A stretch of 64,000 nt of DNA from Mytilisepta virgata (GCA_028015205.1 CM051520.1:13240501-13304500); one strand, 5' to 3'; shown: positions 1 through 13,500, counted from the stretch's first letter. Notes: generated by a model not told the origin, from the sequence alone. Program-made: numbers and translations.

Positions 1-3000
1 ACATTTCCATGAAAAGGATCTGAGGTCATCTTATAAGAGTTATGTCCCATTGAAGCATTGGTAAATTAGTTTTTCGGGTAAAACTCAGTAACTTTATATG
101 ATAGAGGCATGGGGTCTTCAGTTTTGATCATCGGGGGATGTGACCTTGAGGATGACCTTAGACAAAAATGTCAAGGTCAACGTCCTAATTTTTGACCTTT
201 CTATTATTAGAAGATATTTGAATGCTTTCTAATGAGAAAAGGACTCTGTTGAAAGGCAAATCATAGTCACGGTCACATGATTACAGGTCAAGGTCATTTA
301 ATGAAAAATACGTCTTAGATTTTAACCTTTTTTACCAATAGAGGTATTGAAGTGGTTCTTCTTTAGAAATGTTCAGCTTAGGAAGACAAATCAACGTGAA
401 CGTCAAAACAGCAAATGTCAAGGTCATTGAGTGAGAAAACGTCCTAGATTTTGACCTTTTTTATCGTTAACGATACAAAAGTGGTTCTGCTTCAGAGATG
501 TTCATCATTTGGGGTTTAATCAATCTGAATGTCATGAGGTCGCATGTAAAGGTCATTTAACCTGGGAAAGCCCTCAATTGTTCTTTGAACAATTGGATCT
601 TTTCATATTATTATTCTTTTTCTTCCGCCATTTCCTGACAAGTGAGTTCGCGACATATCGCTTTCATATTTTGTCTATGATATCGGTCATGAAAATGATT
701 TGATGTGTTATGGGAATTATGTCGTAAACTTTGTCGTTACGGAGTTATCTTCCCCAACACCAAAAAGATTGTGTGTACTACTCCTCTGAAACCTTAAAAG
801 ATATCGCTTCAAAATCTTTTCTAAAGTCCTCAGTCAATCCATACGCAACTTTGTTGAATGTTAGCGGAAAGGATCTGACGACATCTTATGGGAGTTACCT
901 CCCCTAAAATGATTCGTGTAAGTGATATACAAGTATATCTTAAAAACCAGAAGTGATACAGACCTAAAGTCTTCACCATAGACCCTCATGACCTTTCATC
1001 TTCAAAATAGAAATAAGGTCAAAGGTCAAGGTCACGTTCTATATTTTGACCTTTGCTTGTGTGCACTACTCCTCTGAAATGATAAAAGATACAGGAATGG
1101 TTGGGGGTGTAAAATGTCTGGCATCTAAAGACGCAACTTTGTTACATTTCCATGAAAAGGATCTGAGGTCATCTTATAAGAGTTATGTCCCATTGAAGCA
1201 TTGGTAAATTAGTTTTTCGGGTAAAACTCAGTAACTTTATATGATAGAGGCATGGGGTCTTCAGTTTTGATCATCGGGGGATGTGACCTTGAGGATGACC
1301 TTAGACCAAAATGTCAAGGTCAACGTCCTAATTTTTGACCTTTCTATTATTAGAAGATATTTGAATGCTTTCTAATGAGAAAAGGACTCTGTTGAAAGGC
1401 AAATCATAGTCACGGTCACATGATTACAGGTCAAGGTCATTTAATGAAAAATACGTCTTAGATTTTAACCTTTTTTACCAATAGAGATATTGAAGTGGTT
1501 CTTCTTTAGAAATATTCAGCTTAGGAAGACAAATCAACGTGAACGTCAAAACAGCAAATGTCAAGGTCATTGAGTGAGAAAACGTCCTAGATTTTGACCT
1601 TTTTTATCGTTAACGATACAAAAGTGGTTCTGCTTCAGAGATGTTCATCATTTGGGGTTTAATCAATCTGAATGTCATGAGGTCGCATGTAAAGGTCATT
1701 TAACCTGGGAAAGCCCTCAATTGTTCTTTGAACAATTGGATCTTTTCATTATTATTCTTTTTCTTCCGCCATTTCCTGACAAGTGAGTTCGCGACATATT
1801 GCTTTCATATTTTGTCTATGATATCGGTCATGAAAATGATTTGATGTGTTATGGGAATTATGTCGTAAACTTTGTCGTTACGGAGTTATCTTCCCCAACA
1901 CCAAAAAGATTGTGTGTACTACTCCTCTGAAACCTTAAAAGATATCGCTTCAAAATCTTTTCTAAAGTCCTCAGTCAATCCATACGCAACTTTGTTGAAT
2001 GTTAGCGGAAAGGATCTGACGACATCTTATGGGAGTTACCTCCCCTAAAATGATTCGTGTAAGTGATATACAAGTATATCTTAAAAACCAGAAGTGATAC
2101 AGACCTAAAGTCTTCACCATAGACCCTCATGACCTTTCATCTTCAAAATAGAAATAAGGTCAAAGGTCAAGGTCACGTTCTATATTTTGACCTTTGCTTG
2201 TGTGCACTACTCCTCTGAAATGATAAAAGATACAGGAATGGTTGGGGGTGTAAAATGTCTGGCATCTAAAGACGCAACTTTGTTACATTTCCATGAAAAG
2301 GATCTGAGGTCATCTTATAAGAGTTATGTCCCATTGAAGCATTGGTAAATTAGTTTTTCGGGTAAAACTCAGTAACTTTATATGATAGAGGCATGGGGTC
2401 TTCAGTTTTGATCATCGGGGGATGTGACCTTGAGGATGACCTTAGACAAAAATGTCAAGGTCAACGTCCTAATTTTTGACCTTTCTATTATTAGAAGATA
2501 TTTGAATGCTTTCTAATGAGAAAAGGACTCTGTTGAAAGGCAAATCATAGTCACGGTCACATGATTACAGGTCAAGGTCATTTAATGAAAAATACGTCTT
2601 AGATTTTAACCTTTTTTACCAATAGAGGTATTGAAGTGGTTCTTCTTTAGAAATGTTCAGCTTAGGAAGACAAATCAACGTGAACGTCAAAACAGCAAAT
2701 GTCAAGGTCATTGAGTGAGAAAACGTCCTAGATTTTGACCTTTTTTATCGTTAACGATACAAAAGTGGTTCTGCTTCAGAGATGTTCATCATTTGGGGTT
2801 TAATCAATCTGAATGTCATGAGGTCGCATGTAAAGGTCATTTAACCTGGGAAAGCCCTCAATTGTTCTTTGAACAATTGGATCTTTTCATATTATTATTC
2901 TTTTTCTTCCGCCATTTCCTGACAAGTGAGTTCGCGACATATCGCTTTCATATTTTGTCTATGATATCGGTCATGAAAATGATTTGATGTGTTATGGGAA

Positions 3001-4233
3001 TTATGTCGTAAACTTTGTCGTTACGGAGTTATCTTCCCCAACACCAAAAAGATTGTGTGTACTACTCCTCTGAAACCTTAAAAGATATCGCTTCAAAATC
3101 TTTTCTAAAGTCCTCAGTCAATCCATACGCAACTTTGTTGAATGTTAGCGGAAAGGATCTGACGACATCTTATGGGAGTTACCTCCCCTAAAATGATTCG
3201 TGTAAGTGATATACAAGTATATCTTAAAAACCAGAAGTGATACAGACCTAAAGTCTTCACCATAGACCCTCATGACCTTTCATCTTCAAAATAGAAATAA
3301 GGTCAAAGGTCAAGGTCACGTTCTATATTTTGACCTTTGCTTGTGTGCACTACTCCTCTGAAATGATAAAAGATACAGGAATGGTTGGGGGTGTAAAATG
3401 TCTGGCATCTAAAGACGCAACTTTGTTACATTTCCATGAAAAGGATCTGAGGTCATCTTATAAGAGTTATGTCCCATTGAAGCATTGGTAAATTAGTTTT
3501 TCGGGTAAAACTCAGTAACTTTATATGATAGAGGCATGGGGTCTTCAGTTTTGATCATCGGGGGATGTGACCTTGAGGATGACCTTAGACAAAAATGTCA
3601 AGGTCAACGTCCTAATTTTTGACCTTTCTATTATTAGAAGATATTTGAATGCTTTCTAATGAGAAAAGGACTCTGTTGAAAGGCAAATCATAGTCACGGT
3701 CACATGATTACAGGTCAAGGTCATTTAATGAAAAATACGTCTTAGATTTTAACCTTTTTTACCAATAGAGATATTGAAGTGGTTCTTCTTTAGAAATATT
3801 CAGCTTAGGAAGACAAATCAACGTGAACGTCAAAACAGCAAATGTCAAGGTCATTGAGTGAGAAAACGTCCTAGATTTTGACCTTTTTTATCTTTAAAGA
3901 TAATAAGATTACAGTTCAAGGTCATTAAATGAAAAATAAGTCACAGATTTCAACTTTTTTACCAAAAGAGATATTGAAGTGGTTCTTCTTCAGAGATATT
4001 CAGCTTTGGAATGCAAGTCGACATGAAAGGCAAGGAATCATGTGTCAAGGTCATTGAGCCAGAAAGCGTCCTATATTTTGACCTTTTTTATCGTTAACGA
4101 TACAAAAGTGGTTCTGCTTCAGAGATGTTCATCATTTGGGGTTTAATCAATCTGAATGTCATGAGGTCGCATGTAAAGGTCATTTAACCTGGGAAAGCCC
4201 TCAATTGTTCTTTGAACTATTGGATCTTTTCAT
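1..4233. repeat. Tandem array of ~1.14-kb units (3 full copies plus a partial, rearranged fourth)
   Basis: Units begin at 1, 1144, 2285 and 3428, giving lengths of 1143, 1141 and 1143 bp. Copies 1 and 3 share diagnostic variants (for example AGAGGTATTG and GAAATGTTCAGC), while copies 2 and 4 share the alternatives (AGAGATATTG, GAAATATTCAGC). The array is therefore ordered A-B-A-B. Each unit contains diverged ~150-200 bp sub-repeats carrying AGGTCA. Copy 4 carries an extra ~199-bp sub-repeat pair at about 3893-4091, rejoins the unit, then loses similarity after about 4233. The array starts at the window edge and probably continues to the left. Small open frames inside it (509-703, 2793-2987) are copies of one another and not credible genes. 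Confidence 0.95.
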
Positions 4234-5345
4234 GATTATTCTTTTTCTTATTCCTTTCCGCCAAGTTTTCGAATTCTGAAATATTTTTTTGTTTCGCGAC
4301 ATATCGAAATGATATTTCGAATGATGGTTCGGAATGATAAACCGCATTCCGGATTGATCCTGGGAAGCCGAACTGTTTACCGATACAGTGTTATCAGCAC
4401 AAACTCCGTAAACCTTGTTATCGCTATTCATCAGAAACCGTAAAAGGTGAAGGAAAACCGAAAGGTGCAAAATGGTCGCTATCACGAGACAAAATTTTGT
4501 CCTTATTCGATCGAAAAAATTTATGACTCCTTCATAGAGTTATTTCCCCTTGAACATTAGACGAAACACGTCAATGGTCAAAACTCATGAACCAATTGTC
4601 GTAGAGACTTGGGACTTTCACCAATAGTTATCAAATGTCTTATTGTTCAAAATGACACCAAAGTCAAAGGTCAAGGTCACACTTGATTATTATTATTATT
4701 CTTTCTTTTGCCTAAGTTCATTTAAATTTCCCGGAAAAGTTTTTAGACATGAAATTTGGCAGCAAGTATCAGTTAGACATAAGCTATCACGTGGTGAGGC
4801 CGCTAAGGGTTCCCATGTACCTTATAAGAGTTTCCTCCCCTGTTATCAGATCTCCACAAAAACTGTAAGAGATATCGACATGAAACCTTTTGCAATGTCT
4901 TCCGTTCATCTGTGCGCACATTAATCGCATCTGCCGAAAAGGATCTGACAACATCTTAAATAAAAACTTTTGGAGTATTTTTGTTTTCAAGGAATTCATT
5001 TTATTGCAGGAAGGCAAACAGAAAACACACAATAAAATGCATAATAAAATGTAGTAACTACAAACGAGTTGGTGCGCCAAACATGCGTATTTTTGTTTTA
5101 AACGAATTCGTCTATTGATGGTATTACTCTTCACAGGGATATATCTTTATTCATGTTTGAATTTTAATATAATTAGTACTTTGATCTCAGCCACTTATGT
5201 TGTTTTTAATACTTTTGTTCAATATCAACCAGTACTAGATCGTTAATTAATGATTTTTAAGGAACTATGGTACTCCGTGGCCAGTTGACCTTTCACTGAA
5301 AAAAATCACATTTTCTTTATGTAGTAAGTTTAACCGTTTACATGT
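4234..5345. other. Decayed repeat-derived DNA, no gene
   Basis: This stretch resembles worn-down versions of the array to its left: scattered AGGTCA motifs (including a full TCAAGGTCA near 4670), a short ATT microsatellite near 4690, and repeat-like phrases such as 'aaaaggatctgacaacatctta' near 4938. Open frames at 4201-4485, 4643-4924 and 4787-5134 are uninterpretable and overlap on opposite strands. I see no supported gene. Confidence 0.6.
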
Positions 5346-5348
5346 AAG

Positions 5349-5421
5349 ACTCGGTGGTGTAATGGTTAACGCCGTTGTGTCAACAAACCCGTCGTCCGTG
5401 TTCGAATCTCGGCAAGTACTT
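5349..5421 (+). repeat. tRNA-like sequence, probably the head of a tRNA-derived SINE
   Basis: An A-box-like TGGTGTAATGG and a B-box GTTCGAATCTC are spaced as in a tRNA, and the T-arm can form 4 of 5 pairs around TTCGAAT. The acceptor and anticodon stems do not pair well, so a functional tRNA is unlikely. A TA dinucleotide run follows at 5459-5490, consistent with a SINE-like remnant. Confidence 0.5.
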
Positions 5422-5455
5422 GAAAATTGTCTTCATTGATTTTCCACGTTTTTAA

Positions 5456-5458
<3 letters not shown>

Positions 5459-5490
<32 letters not shown>
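5459..5490. repeat. (TA)n microsatellite
   Basis: About 16 uninterrupted TA units lie just downstream of the tRNA-like head. Confidence 0.9.
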
Positions 5491-5492
<2 letters not shown>

Positions 5493-5495
<3 letters not shown>

Positions 5496-7239
5496 TTTTG
5501 TAAATTTCAATTCATTTCAACGCACACATCGTACATGATGTCGAGAATTATGTTATTTGATTTACATGTTGAAATTAAGCTCGAAAAATTGTAATATACA
5601 ATGCAATGCAATACAATACATTATACAATATTTATTATACCAACTATGAGTTATAGTTTGATATAAACACTGACATACACAACACATAAAACAAAATCGA
5701 AGGTCAAGGGTCAAGGTATTGTCGCTTAGAATTAGAAAAATGAGTCGTCAAATAATAATTTCAGTTTCATGGTGCTTTGACTAAATAAAAGAAAACTTCT
5801 GATAATGAATAAAATTGAGAACGGTAAAGTAATGTATCGATATAAAAATCGAAAGGGCAAAGGTCAGAGTAACTGTTACTAAAAATAAAAATATTGCTTT
5901 TGAATCATTTGAAAATGTATTTGTGTATTTTTGTGAACGAATTGTAACTATAAATTCATGAAAAGAAAAGAAAATGAAAAGAATGTTGATTCCTGAAACG
6001 ATAATAATTCCAAATAAAATATTTCATTGGTTCATTTGCGGGTGTCTTATAAGAGACTGGAACTGCAGATTCATCCAGACAACCTTGAGTTTACTCCCGG
6101 TTTTTTCTTGGTTAGTTTTTGAAAGCGCGTTAAAGGTTCCTCGTCATTTTGAAGTGTTCTTTATCTGCTCTCGTTCTAGTCCCTGTCTCTGGATTGTTAG
6201 ACCTTTGGATTTTCCTCATCCTGTCTTAAATTTGATCAGTTTTGCAGAACTACATCGATAAAGTTTGAGCATGAATGAACATGGAATACCCTTCATTTTT
6301 ATGTCAGGAGGTCAGGGATATTGTTGATCAACGGATTCAAATTATTGACTGTGACAGTGAAGCACACTGTATTCTATACAATACATATGTTTTAATGAAT
6401 AATTTTTGTAACAATTATTAAAAAATAAATTTAATTGTTATTTGTAGAAATAACGCGGATAAATCCTTGTGTACGATGTGGAGCTAGATTTGTGATCTAA
6501 ACTTTGGAAATCCTACATTGTACATAAACTTCTAAAAGTCTGAAAATTGTAAACTATGAATTACTTAAGGAAAAGGTCATAACTGAAAATTTCAGACAAC
6601 ATTTCACACAAAATTTTTATGTTGCGTAGAATTATTGACAAATACGAACACTATCTGTCGTGTTGTTTCGTCGTCGTCATCTAAATGTGCGTCACACTGT
6701 CTCTTATCCGTAACTTATCTTAAAACAGTGAATGGATTTCAATGGAACTTTCAGGGAATGTTAGGTAACTTATTGCATTGTTTACCTCCTATTTCATTTT
6801 TATTTCGGCGGGATCCCATATCAAAACATGGATTTCCATGAAATAGCATTATGCAATTCCATATATTTTTTTATCAGACAGATTTCTTGTGTTTCCCAAA
6901 TAAACACGTGATGTCTTTTAGTTTTCCAATAGTGGTCTATACATCCCTTTTGTCCCCTTAGTCCGTGATTCCATTGACGTCAAACGATCTGTTTAAGAAT
7001 TTTCCCATGGTTGTAAAACGGATAAATTTACCGCTCCTGGCCAGAATTAGCAATTATTGTCTACCACATAACCTTGTTTGTTTCAATTCTTAAACCATTT
7101 TTCTCCCTGAAAAGTTTATAATTTATGCAATGTTGTTTAATGTTGTTCAATTAAAAATAAAACTAGGTATAAATGATGACTTTTTATGTCGTCCACTTCC
7201 ATTTTGCCTATACAAATGTCAAGTTAACGATTTTTTTTT
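5493..7239. other. Intergenic, no supported gene
   Basis: AT-rich sequence with a GGTCAAGGGTCAAGG motif at about 5702-5716. The open frames at 5974-6261 and 6635-6841 show no recognisable domain, and I find no convincing splice-bounded exon. Confidence 0.5.
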
Positions 7240-7490
7240 TTGAGAAACGATGGATCATGAGAGTTCAACCCGCAGATCTGACTAGCACGACCCCAGTAGG
7301 CGGATACGGGAGGCCCTCTCGTTGGAGGGTTGTCAGATCATAATACGGAACGCCCAACCGCGGACCATGGTGGGTAAAGTGTTTGAAGAATGCCGCGCTC
7401 CTTGCTTGCTAAAGACCTCTTCTTTAGATTTCGAAAAAGAGTAGGCTAATGGCCGCTACAGAAGGCCAAATTATCCGACCCTATCCAACC
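7240..7490. other. GC-richer island of unknown origin
   Basis: A roughly 250-bp patch, clearly more GC-rich than its surroundings, begins after a T-run at about 7231. It has no long open frame on either strand and no tRNA boxes. It is probably a transposable-element remnant, but I do not recognise the family. Confidence 0.35.
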
Positions 7491-7637
7491 ATTCACACTT
7501 TTATAATTGCAGTCAAAATTGGTTCCCCTTTGTGTTCCGTCCCATCCCATATTTGAATGGTGTTTGATAAGTTGTTGAACTGGTTCTCGTCTTGAAGAAG
7601 CATATAATTATAGACAACAAATAGATAACAGTAAAGG

Positions 7638-7810
7638 TCAACAATGACATACCAACCAATCAACGCCACCCAGGAGACTGATACCAGTACAAAAAATAAC
7701 ATAAACGAAGTCAAAACAAAACTCAAAAATAAACACAGAGAGAATTAATAGGATAGTCTGACTTGGTACAGACAACGAAATATTGACGAACTACCAAGCA
7801 CAGGCTACAA
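7638..7810. repeat. Dispersed repeat family D, copy 1
   Basis: Shares an ordered set of phrases with copies at 13140-13310 and 31555-31735: a GACAT-rich start, AAAAAATAACATAAA, ACAGAGAG, then AGTCTGACTTGGTAC and a GACACTGAACAGTGG-like stretch. This copy is the most diverged. The minus-strand frame 7493-7726, with a hydrophobic start, lies largely inside it and is not credible as a gene. Confidence 0.6.
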
Positions 7811-8124
7811 AATTCATTTGAAATAGTATTTATAAGGCAAGTAAAAGCAAGTGTATTATATTTTGAAATATAAAGTTTATTTTTTAATAACACAAGACGA
7901 ATGCAAATCATACTAATAATTTGATATTAGCTTTAAATAAAAGTTTATTTATAATAAACAGATGATCAAATTTAGATATAGCATATAAGACAACAACGTA
8001 ACAAAACAATGTACAATGCAAGAATATCTATTCATTTTCTACTATTACTGAAAAGAAATATCAAAACTTTCATTTCCAAAGTTCTTTACCAAATGCAGTC
8101 TTGTAAAACTTAGTAGACTCAGTC

Positions 8125-8480
8125 TTGCAAAAGCCAAACAGCAGTTGAGTCCACTTTCCTAAGTTCGAGAGACCTTTTTACAAATGTAGCAGCAAACGGC
8201 ATAAGATCATTATGAGAAAGTATTTTTTTCAGTTTCTCAGAAGTTGATAAGTTATTTATTTCTGGTAATTTAGTTAAAACATTATTAAAAAATTCTTGTC
8301 TTAAAGTATCGTATATTGGACATACAAAAAAAAAATAGTTTTCATCTTCAATTAAATTTAAATTGTAATTTTGGCATATTCTACATTGTTCTGTTATTTC
8401 TCAATTTCTAAAACATGATCACTTATTCTCATATTCATAGGATTCTTTCTATTTTCAAAACTTAAAATTATTCATACATT
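8125..8480 (-). pseudogene. LINE 3' end remnant (C-terminal zinc-knuckle region)
   Basis: Translated on the minus strand, 8125-8400 stays open for about 90 codons and reads like the end of a non-LTR reverse transcriptase: C-x2-C, then an acidic E-D-E-N-Y-F stretch, F-x-V-C-P, then L-R-Q-E-F. This is the same layout as the C-terminus of the LINE at 35622-36808. Upstream residues (8400-8480) continue in a shifted frame after a stop. Only the 3' end remains, so it is a dead 5'-truncated copy. Confidence 0.65.
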
Positions 8481-9640
8481 TTTTATTTGATATCGAGTTT
8501 TGATTTTACTGTAAAAGAACAGTATGTATTCTTCGGAAGTTTAGCTGTATTAATTTTTTTTTTGGCTTATGGTTAACATTTTAAAATTCATTATAAGTTA
8601 TATATCATTACTAACACATATATTGTTTACTACTCAAATCCATCGCCGTGCACATACAATTCAAGTAATACATCAAACGTGCTTTCGGATGATTAGGAAC
8701 CGTGCATTTTACTCCCGTTCTTTTTATATCAATGTCTCTGAACCCAAGAGCAAAAGCCATTATTACCGAACATCAGCTATAAGTTGGACGTTTGAACAGT
8801 GCAACAATCACCTATTTATATATACGTAAATGAAGTAGGTCATAGTTAGGTCGGGGTGGACTTTGTAGATTTTATTTTTAGTTTACGCAGAATTACTGAT
8901 TAAAATAAAATTTGGCTGAAATTATTGCAAATTCTGAGAAGAAATATATATAATTTTTATTGTTATTTAAAATAATATATGCATATGTAAATATATGGAT
9001 AAAAATAAATGCAGGAAGTAAAAATCTTTCTGCTATTGGTCAATTTAGAATTTAACAAGAGCCCATGCATGTGGCTTTCTCAGTAATTTATAAGTTAATA
9101 TGGAAACGAAAAATTACAAATTCTAAAATTTCCACCCAAGCAGGTAAATAGTTGGCAATGCCAAAATATTAACAGATGCTCCCAAACCTTCACATGTATT
9201 GAGCGAAGACAAAAATGAAAAGCAAGTGAAGTCCTTGTTGTTTTTCTTGTTTGAAAACCATTATGCTTGGAAGGACAAAATATTATATATTATTACGTAA
9301 CTGACTATTGTTCCTTTTTGACGTGTACTGACGAATTAAGTTTTCTCATGTAAAGTGTGATTAAAAAAATTTAAATCTATACTGCATTACAGAATATACG
9401 GGCAACTTTAAGAAATAGTTGAATTAAAGTTTAGAGGTATTTTAGTCACATTTTTTTGGAGGAGGATTATCATAAAAACAAGCAAACATCTATATAATAG
9501 GATGTCGATATGAAAATCACCAACTTCAGTCACATCCTACAAAGTATAACATTTTCTTTTGGTTTTTGTTATGACAAAGATGAATACATATGAATAAGGG
9601 ATTCCCTGAATTCGTGTCATGGTAACAAAGAAGAATATAT
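8481..9640. other. Intergenic, no supported gene
   Basis: AT-rich sequence with a weak open frame at 8569-8829 that matches nothing I know. No tRNA-like boxes, long inverted repeats or convincing exons were seen. Confidence 0.45.
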
Positions 9641-9990
9641 GAGGTTTATGGGAGGAGATATCGACAGAAAACAGACCAAGGCCACCACTGGGTCTTCCTG
9701 TTTGGATTTGTTTCTGGAAATAGACAATGAGGAACATTTGAAGAAAAACTTTATGACAAACGTGATGACTTTACTATTGCTAACTAAGTAGCAATATACC
9801 AGCATCGCCTGCATATGGCATCTACGGTTCTCATCTTATCCGATATTCAAGGGCATGCGTGAGTTACCATGACTTTCGACAAAGAGGATTACTGCTGTCA
9901 CAAAAGCTGCTTAACCATGGTTTTATGAGATGAGTTGATGGTATCACTTAGGAAATTGTACTCTCTTCATTGATGGACTTTTACAGTGTT
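9640..9990 (+). pseudogene. Penelope-like reverse transcriptase remnant
   Basis: Frame-broken translation follows the distal half of the RT at 27013-27681: an L-E-I-D motif, a degenerate K-L-Y-D-K-R-D-D-F stretch (here AACTTTATGACAAACGTGATGACTTT), a G-x-Y-G-S-H-L-I-R-Y-S-R-A-C region, then a glycine-terminated L-L-x-x-G-F segment. Several frameshifts and stops are present. The catalytic domain is absent, so this copy is inactive. Confidence 0.7.
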
Positions 9991-10581
9991 CCATTATCGA
10001 AGATGATGTTGGACCTGTTCCCACTGTCGTAACATTTCACGTACAACCACAGATTTATGATGTAAAGCATAACATGCAATGCAGTATCAATACAAAACGC
10101 CATCTTTAAGTCAGTTATGCTACAATTAGTGCTTCAATCAGTAAGCATATGACATTTCTTATATTATATTTCAAAAATTGAAAATTATACATTACATATT
10201 AAATTTATCAATCAAAGTATTGTAGTAATGTTTACAACATGTACATAATTAAAGATGCCAGCGTAAGACATATGAATGTACAAAAATGTTAGAATCTGAC
10301 ACGACTAATATATAACAGATGTGTTTTTGCACTTAAGAAATCCGGTAGAGAAATATGTACATCATAAGCAGATGACGAGCGATTTATAAATGCAAACTTT
10401 CTACAAATATTAGTTGTTGACTAAACGGGGGAAAACATTCAAAGCATAGTTTGTATTATCCTTGCTGTACGTACGCCAAACTTTTAGTTTTGTCAAACAA
10501 AAATACCCAGCTAAGGCATACTTGTTGCAAACATCGGATGTATACACATTCTTACGTGTATTAAAGGTAAAATCAAAGATT
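9991..10581. other. 3' flank of the channel gene
   Basis: This is the region downstream of the channel stop codon (minus strand) and would contain its 3' UTR. I did not find a clear AATAAA within about 400 bp of the stop. No other feature was recognised. Confidence 0.4.
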
Positions 10582-13500
10582 TTAATGGTCCGTTACACTG
10601 AACTGTTCACACTTTATATCACAATGTGTTGATTTATCTGTATTGGAGGTGGTAGGTATAGTAGGGCGTCTTAGAGATCTCACCAACAGACAGCACAGCT
10701 CCAATATCTCCCAGAAACTGATTACAGACATTCCAATCCAAAGACCAAGAGATCCGCCAATATCCGACCAAAAGTTCTCAGTCTGGTATAAAAATGTGTA
10801 CATTAGTTTTTAGATGTTCATATTTTTGTAAAATATCAAGATTTTCAAAAACTACATAATTTGATTAAATATCGGCAAAAGAATACCGAAGCGACAAAAC
10901 GATGGGAAAATTCCATAAACAAGAAATATATAACAGATGTGTTAAGTCAAAGTCAGGAGAATGGAACACACGAAAAAAAAAAAAAAATAAAAAAAAAAAA
11001 AAAAAAAAAAAAAAACGCCACAAGGATAAATACATAACATAAAAAGTTTATAAAAAATATAATAAACTAACTAAAAATAGAACAAGACAACACAGACACT
11101 AAATCAATAGTAATGTGAACTCTTATTAAAAACCAGGAGTGAAATCAGGTGCTCCGTGAGGGTAAGCATGTACTGCGTTTACGGCATTGCCAGTGAGTAA
11201 AAGCCAGTGAAGTGTAAAGTCTCTCGTAGTGTAAATTCCAGAAGATCGTGAAATCAACCTGAATATATCTAGTCTCAAACGCGAGATATAAACATTGTAT
11301 CGGCAATTTCGTGACGACGACCGTAAAACTTTGGGAGTCATGAAATTAACAGAGACTGAACATAACCCTGCCTTAGAAGTTTATGCGACAGCAATCTAGC
11401 CCTGTAGCAACATATTCACCTTATCACATAATCCCATCATTAATTCCCATCCTCATCGCATATTTTCATCTCAATTGCACACCCTTATCATATATTACGA
11501 AGCGTGAAAAAGGTACCTATTCCAGCGGCTCATCCCTACCTCATCATATATTGGAAGTGACCCCCCCCCCCCCCCCCCCCCCCCCCCGAGTGTTTAATTG
11601 TTGTGACTTCTGTAGGTATGCTGTTTTGTTCTATAATACTTGGTTTGCGTTGTGTTGTTATTTTTTGGTCATATCTATGTAGTAATTGTCTATGGTATTG
11701 TTTTCTTGAATTAGCCTAGTCTGCTGAGTTTGATCTGATGAACTTTCATCCGCGATTGAAGTAAACCTTTATGAGATATGTGATGAGTTTAGCTTTAACC
11801 CCCCCCCCCCCTTTCTTAGTAGTAACATAACCTCTCTAGCTTAGTGCGATTACATTTCACAGTTGACTCCTTAGGTTCTAAGATTAAGACTCTATCAAGA
11901 AATATTATCGGCATCAAGAATTAAGTGTTCGATACGAGGTTTCTGTCTCACAAATGAAAGAGATATCTTTAGTGATATTTCACGTCTTCAGGCCTGTTTA
12001 TCTCTCGCAGGCATAAAAATTTATAACGTTAAATACTCTCATTATTGTGTTTTATTTAAAAAAGCTCATAATGTGATTCGCTGTAATATTTATTCCTTAG
12101 AGTATATGTTTAATTCTAGTTAATTACATAATAGTATAGCTGCAAAATACTTTGTTAACTAATTTCCAATGTCTTTCATACCTAATATTCGTTCGAAACA
12201 GTAATCGTATGCATCTAAATGGGGTGAAACACACATATCAAACGGGAACTATTTCATCGAATCACATTCCCGAAATTTTAAAATTACTCATAATACTGTA
12301 AAAAATTGAAAAATAATTAACGGTGGCTTCAAAATATCCTGATTTTATCACGGGTAGGCCATTTATGCCAAATATCTTGCACAAATATCGGCATAAATGG
12401 CCTACCCGTGGTAAAATCAGGATATATTCAAGCCACCGTGAATTATTTCCATTCCAATAGGACAATAGTGGGGGGAATTCATTTTGCAAGTACATTAGTT
12501 TTTGAGTAAGCCATGTGCTTTTTACGCCCATGGTTGTGTCTTTGTATGCTTTTTTCTTGGTTGGTGTCCTCATGAATTCGGATGTCTTGATATTTTGTTC
12601 TCGTAGAATTTAGCCACCGTCTTCTTGCTTCGGTATTTCTTTCCTACATTTATACAATCCCGTAATTACATAATTTTAACGCTAAGCTGGCGACAATAGA
12701 TTGCTTCTGTTCAAATATCTGACAACGACACCTAGCAATTGGCCAAACATTTTGAACGCTCGTCAGTTTATTAATTGGCAATGTGCTTTAAATGGATGCA
12801 CAAAGCAACAAAAATGTATAATAACAAGTATTACTGTCGTAGTTCAAATGTTTACATTAGCATCGGAAATTATGTATGCATATTTTCAAATATAGCTAGA
12901 TATCCGTCAAAAAGGTCTCAATTTGGCGCTGTTTTCGGTTAGATTTTCATAAGCTTTCAAAAGGCCGGAACTGTAGCGTATTGCTTCTGCATCATTTATT
13001 GATATTGAAAAATAAGATAAAAGTTAGTGCTTACAGTATATGCCGGTTCTTCTTCTGTATATTCCTCGCTTAGTGATGATAAGTAAACATTCACATAAAC
13101 CAAACTGTCCCTATGTCATAAAAAATTGACAAGTACTAAATGGATGACATATCAATAAACCAACCTACTAAACAGAGAGAACCCCGGACAAAAAATAACG
13201 TAAAAGGGCACAAAATACAAACAGAGAGTCAGGACAGTCTGACGTGGTACCGACACTGAACAGTGGCGAGTTTAAACCGGTTTTATAAGTACAACATGCA
13301 TGTGTTAAATAAATATATCAATTAAAAAATTAACAAATATATATGGTGCTCTTCTTATTTATATAAAAATCTCTATATGTGTTCAATCGGTTTCTGTATA
13401 CCGTTTATGCTCTAATTTATACTCGTCACTTCGATGTCTACTCTTCACAAGTTTCTATATATAGCTAATGTCAAATATATACTGATAATGATAATCTTAG

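Noticed and set aside
509..703. Repeated 64-codon frame (also 2793-2987)
   Set aside because: Identical because the DNA is a tandem repeat; disrupted in copy 2 by a 2-bp deletion.
5349..5421. Functional tRNA gene
   Set aside because: The A and B boxes are present, but the acceptor and anticodon stems do not form.
5974..6261. 95-codon frame
   Set aside because: No recognisable family, no start or splice support.
11560..11587. C homopolymer as a G-quadruplex element
   Set aside because: A single pure run is probably of uncertain length in sequencing; no loop pattern or gene context supports function.
12262..12573. 103-codon minus-strand frame
   Set aside because: Overlaps the foldback MITE and has no independent support.
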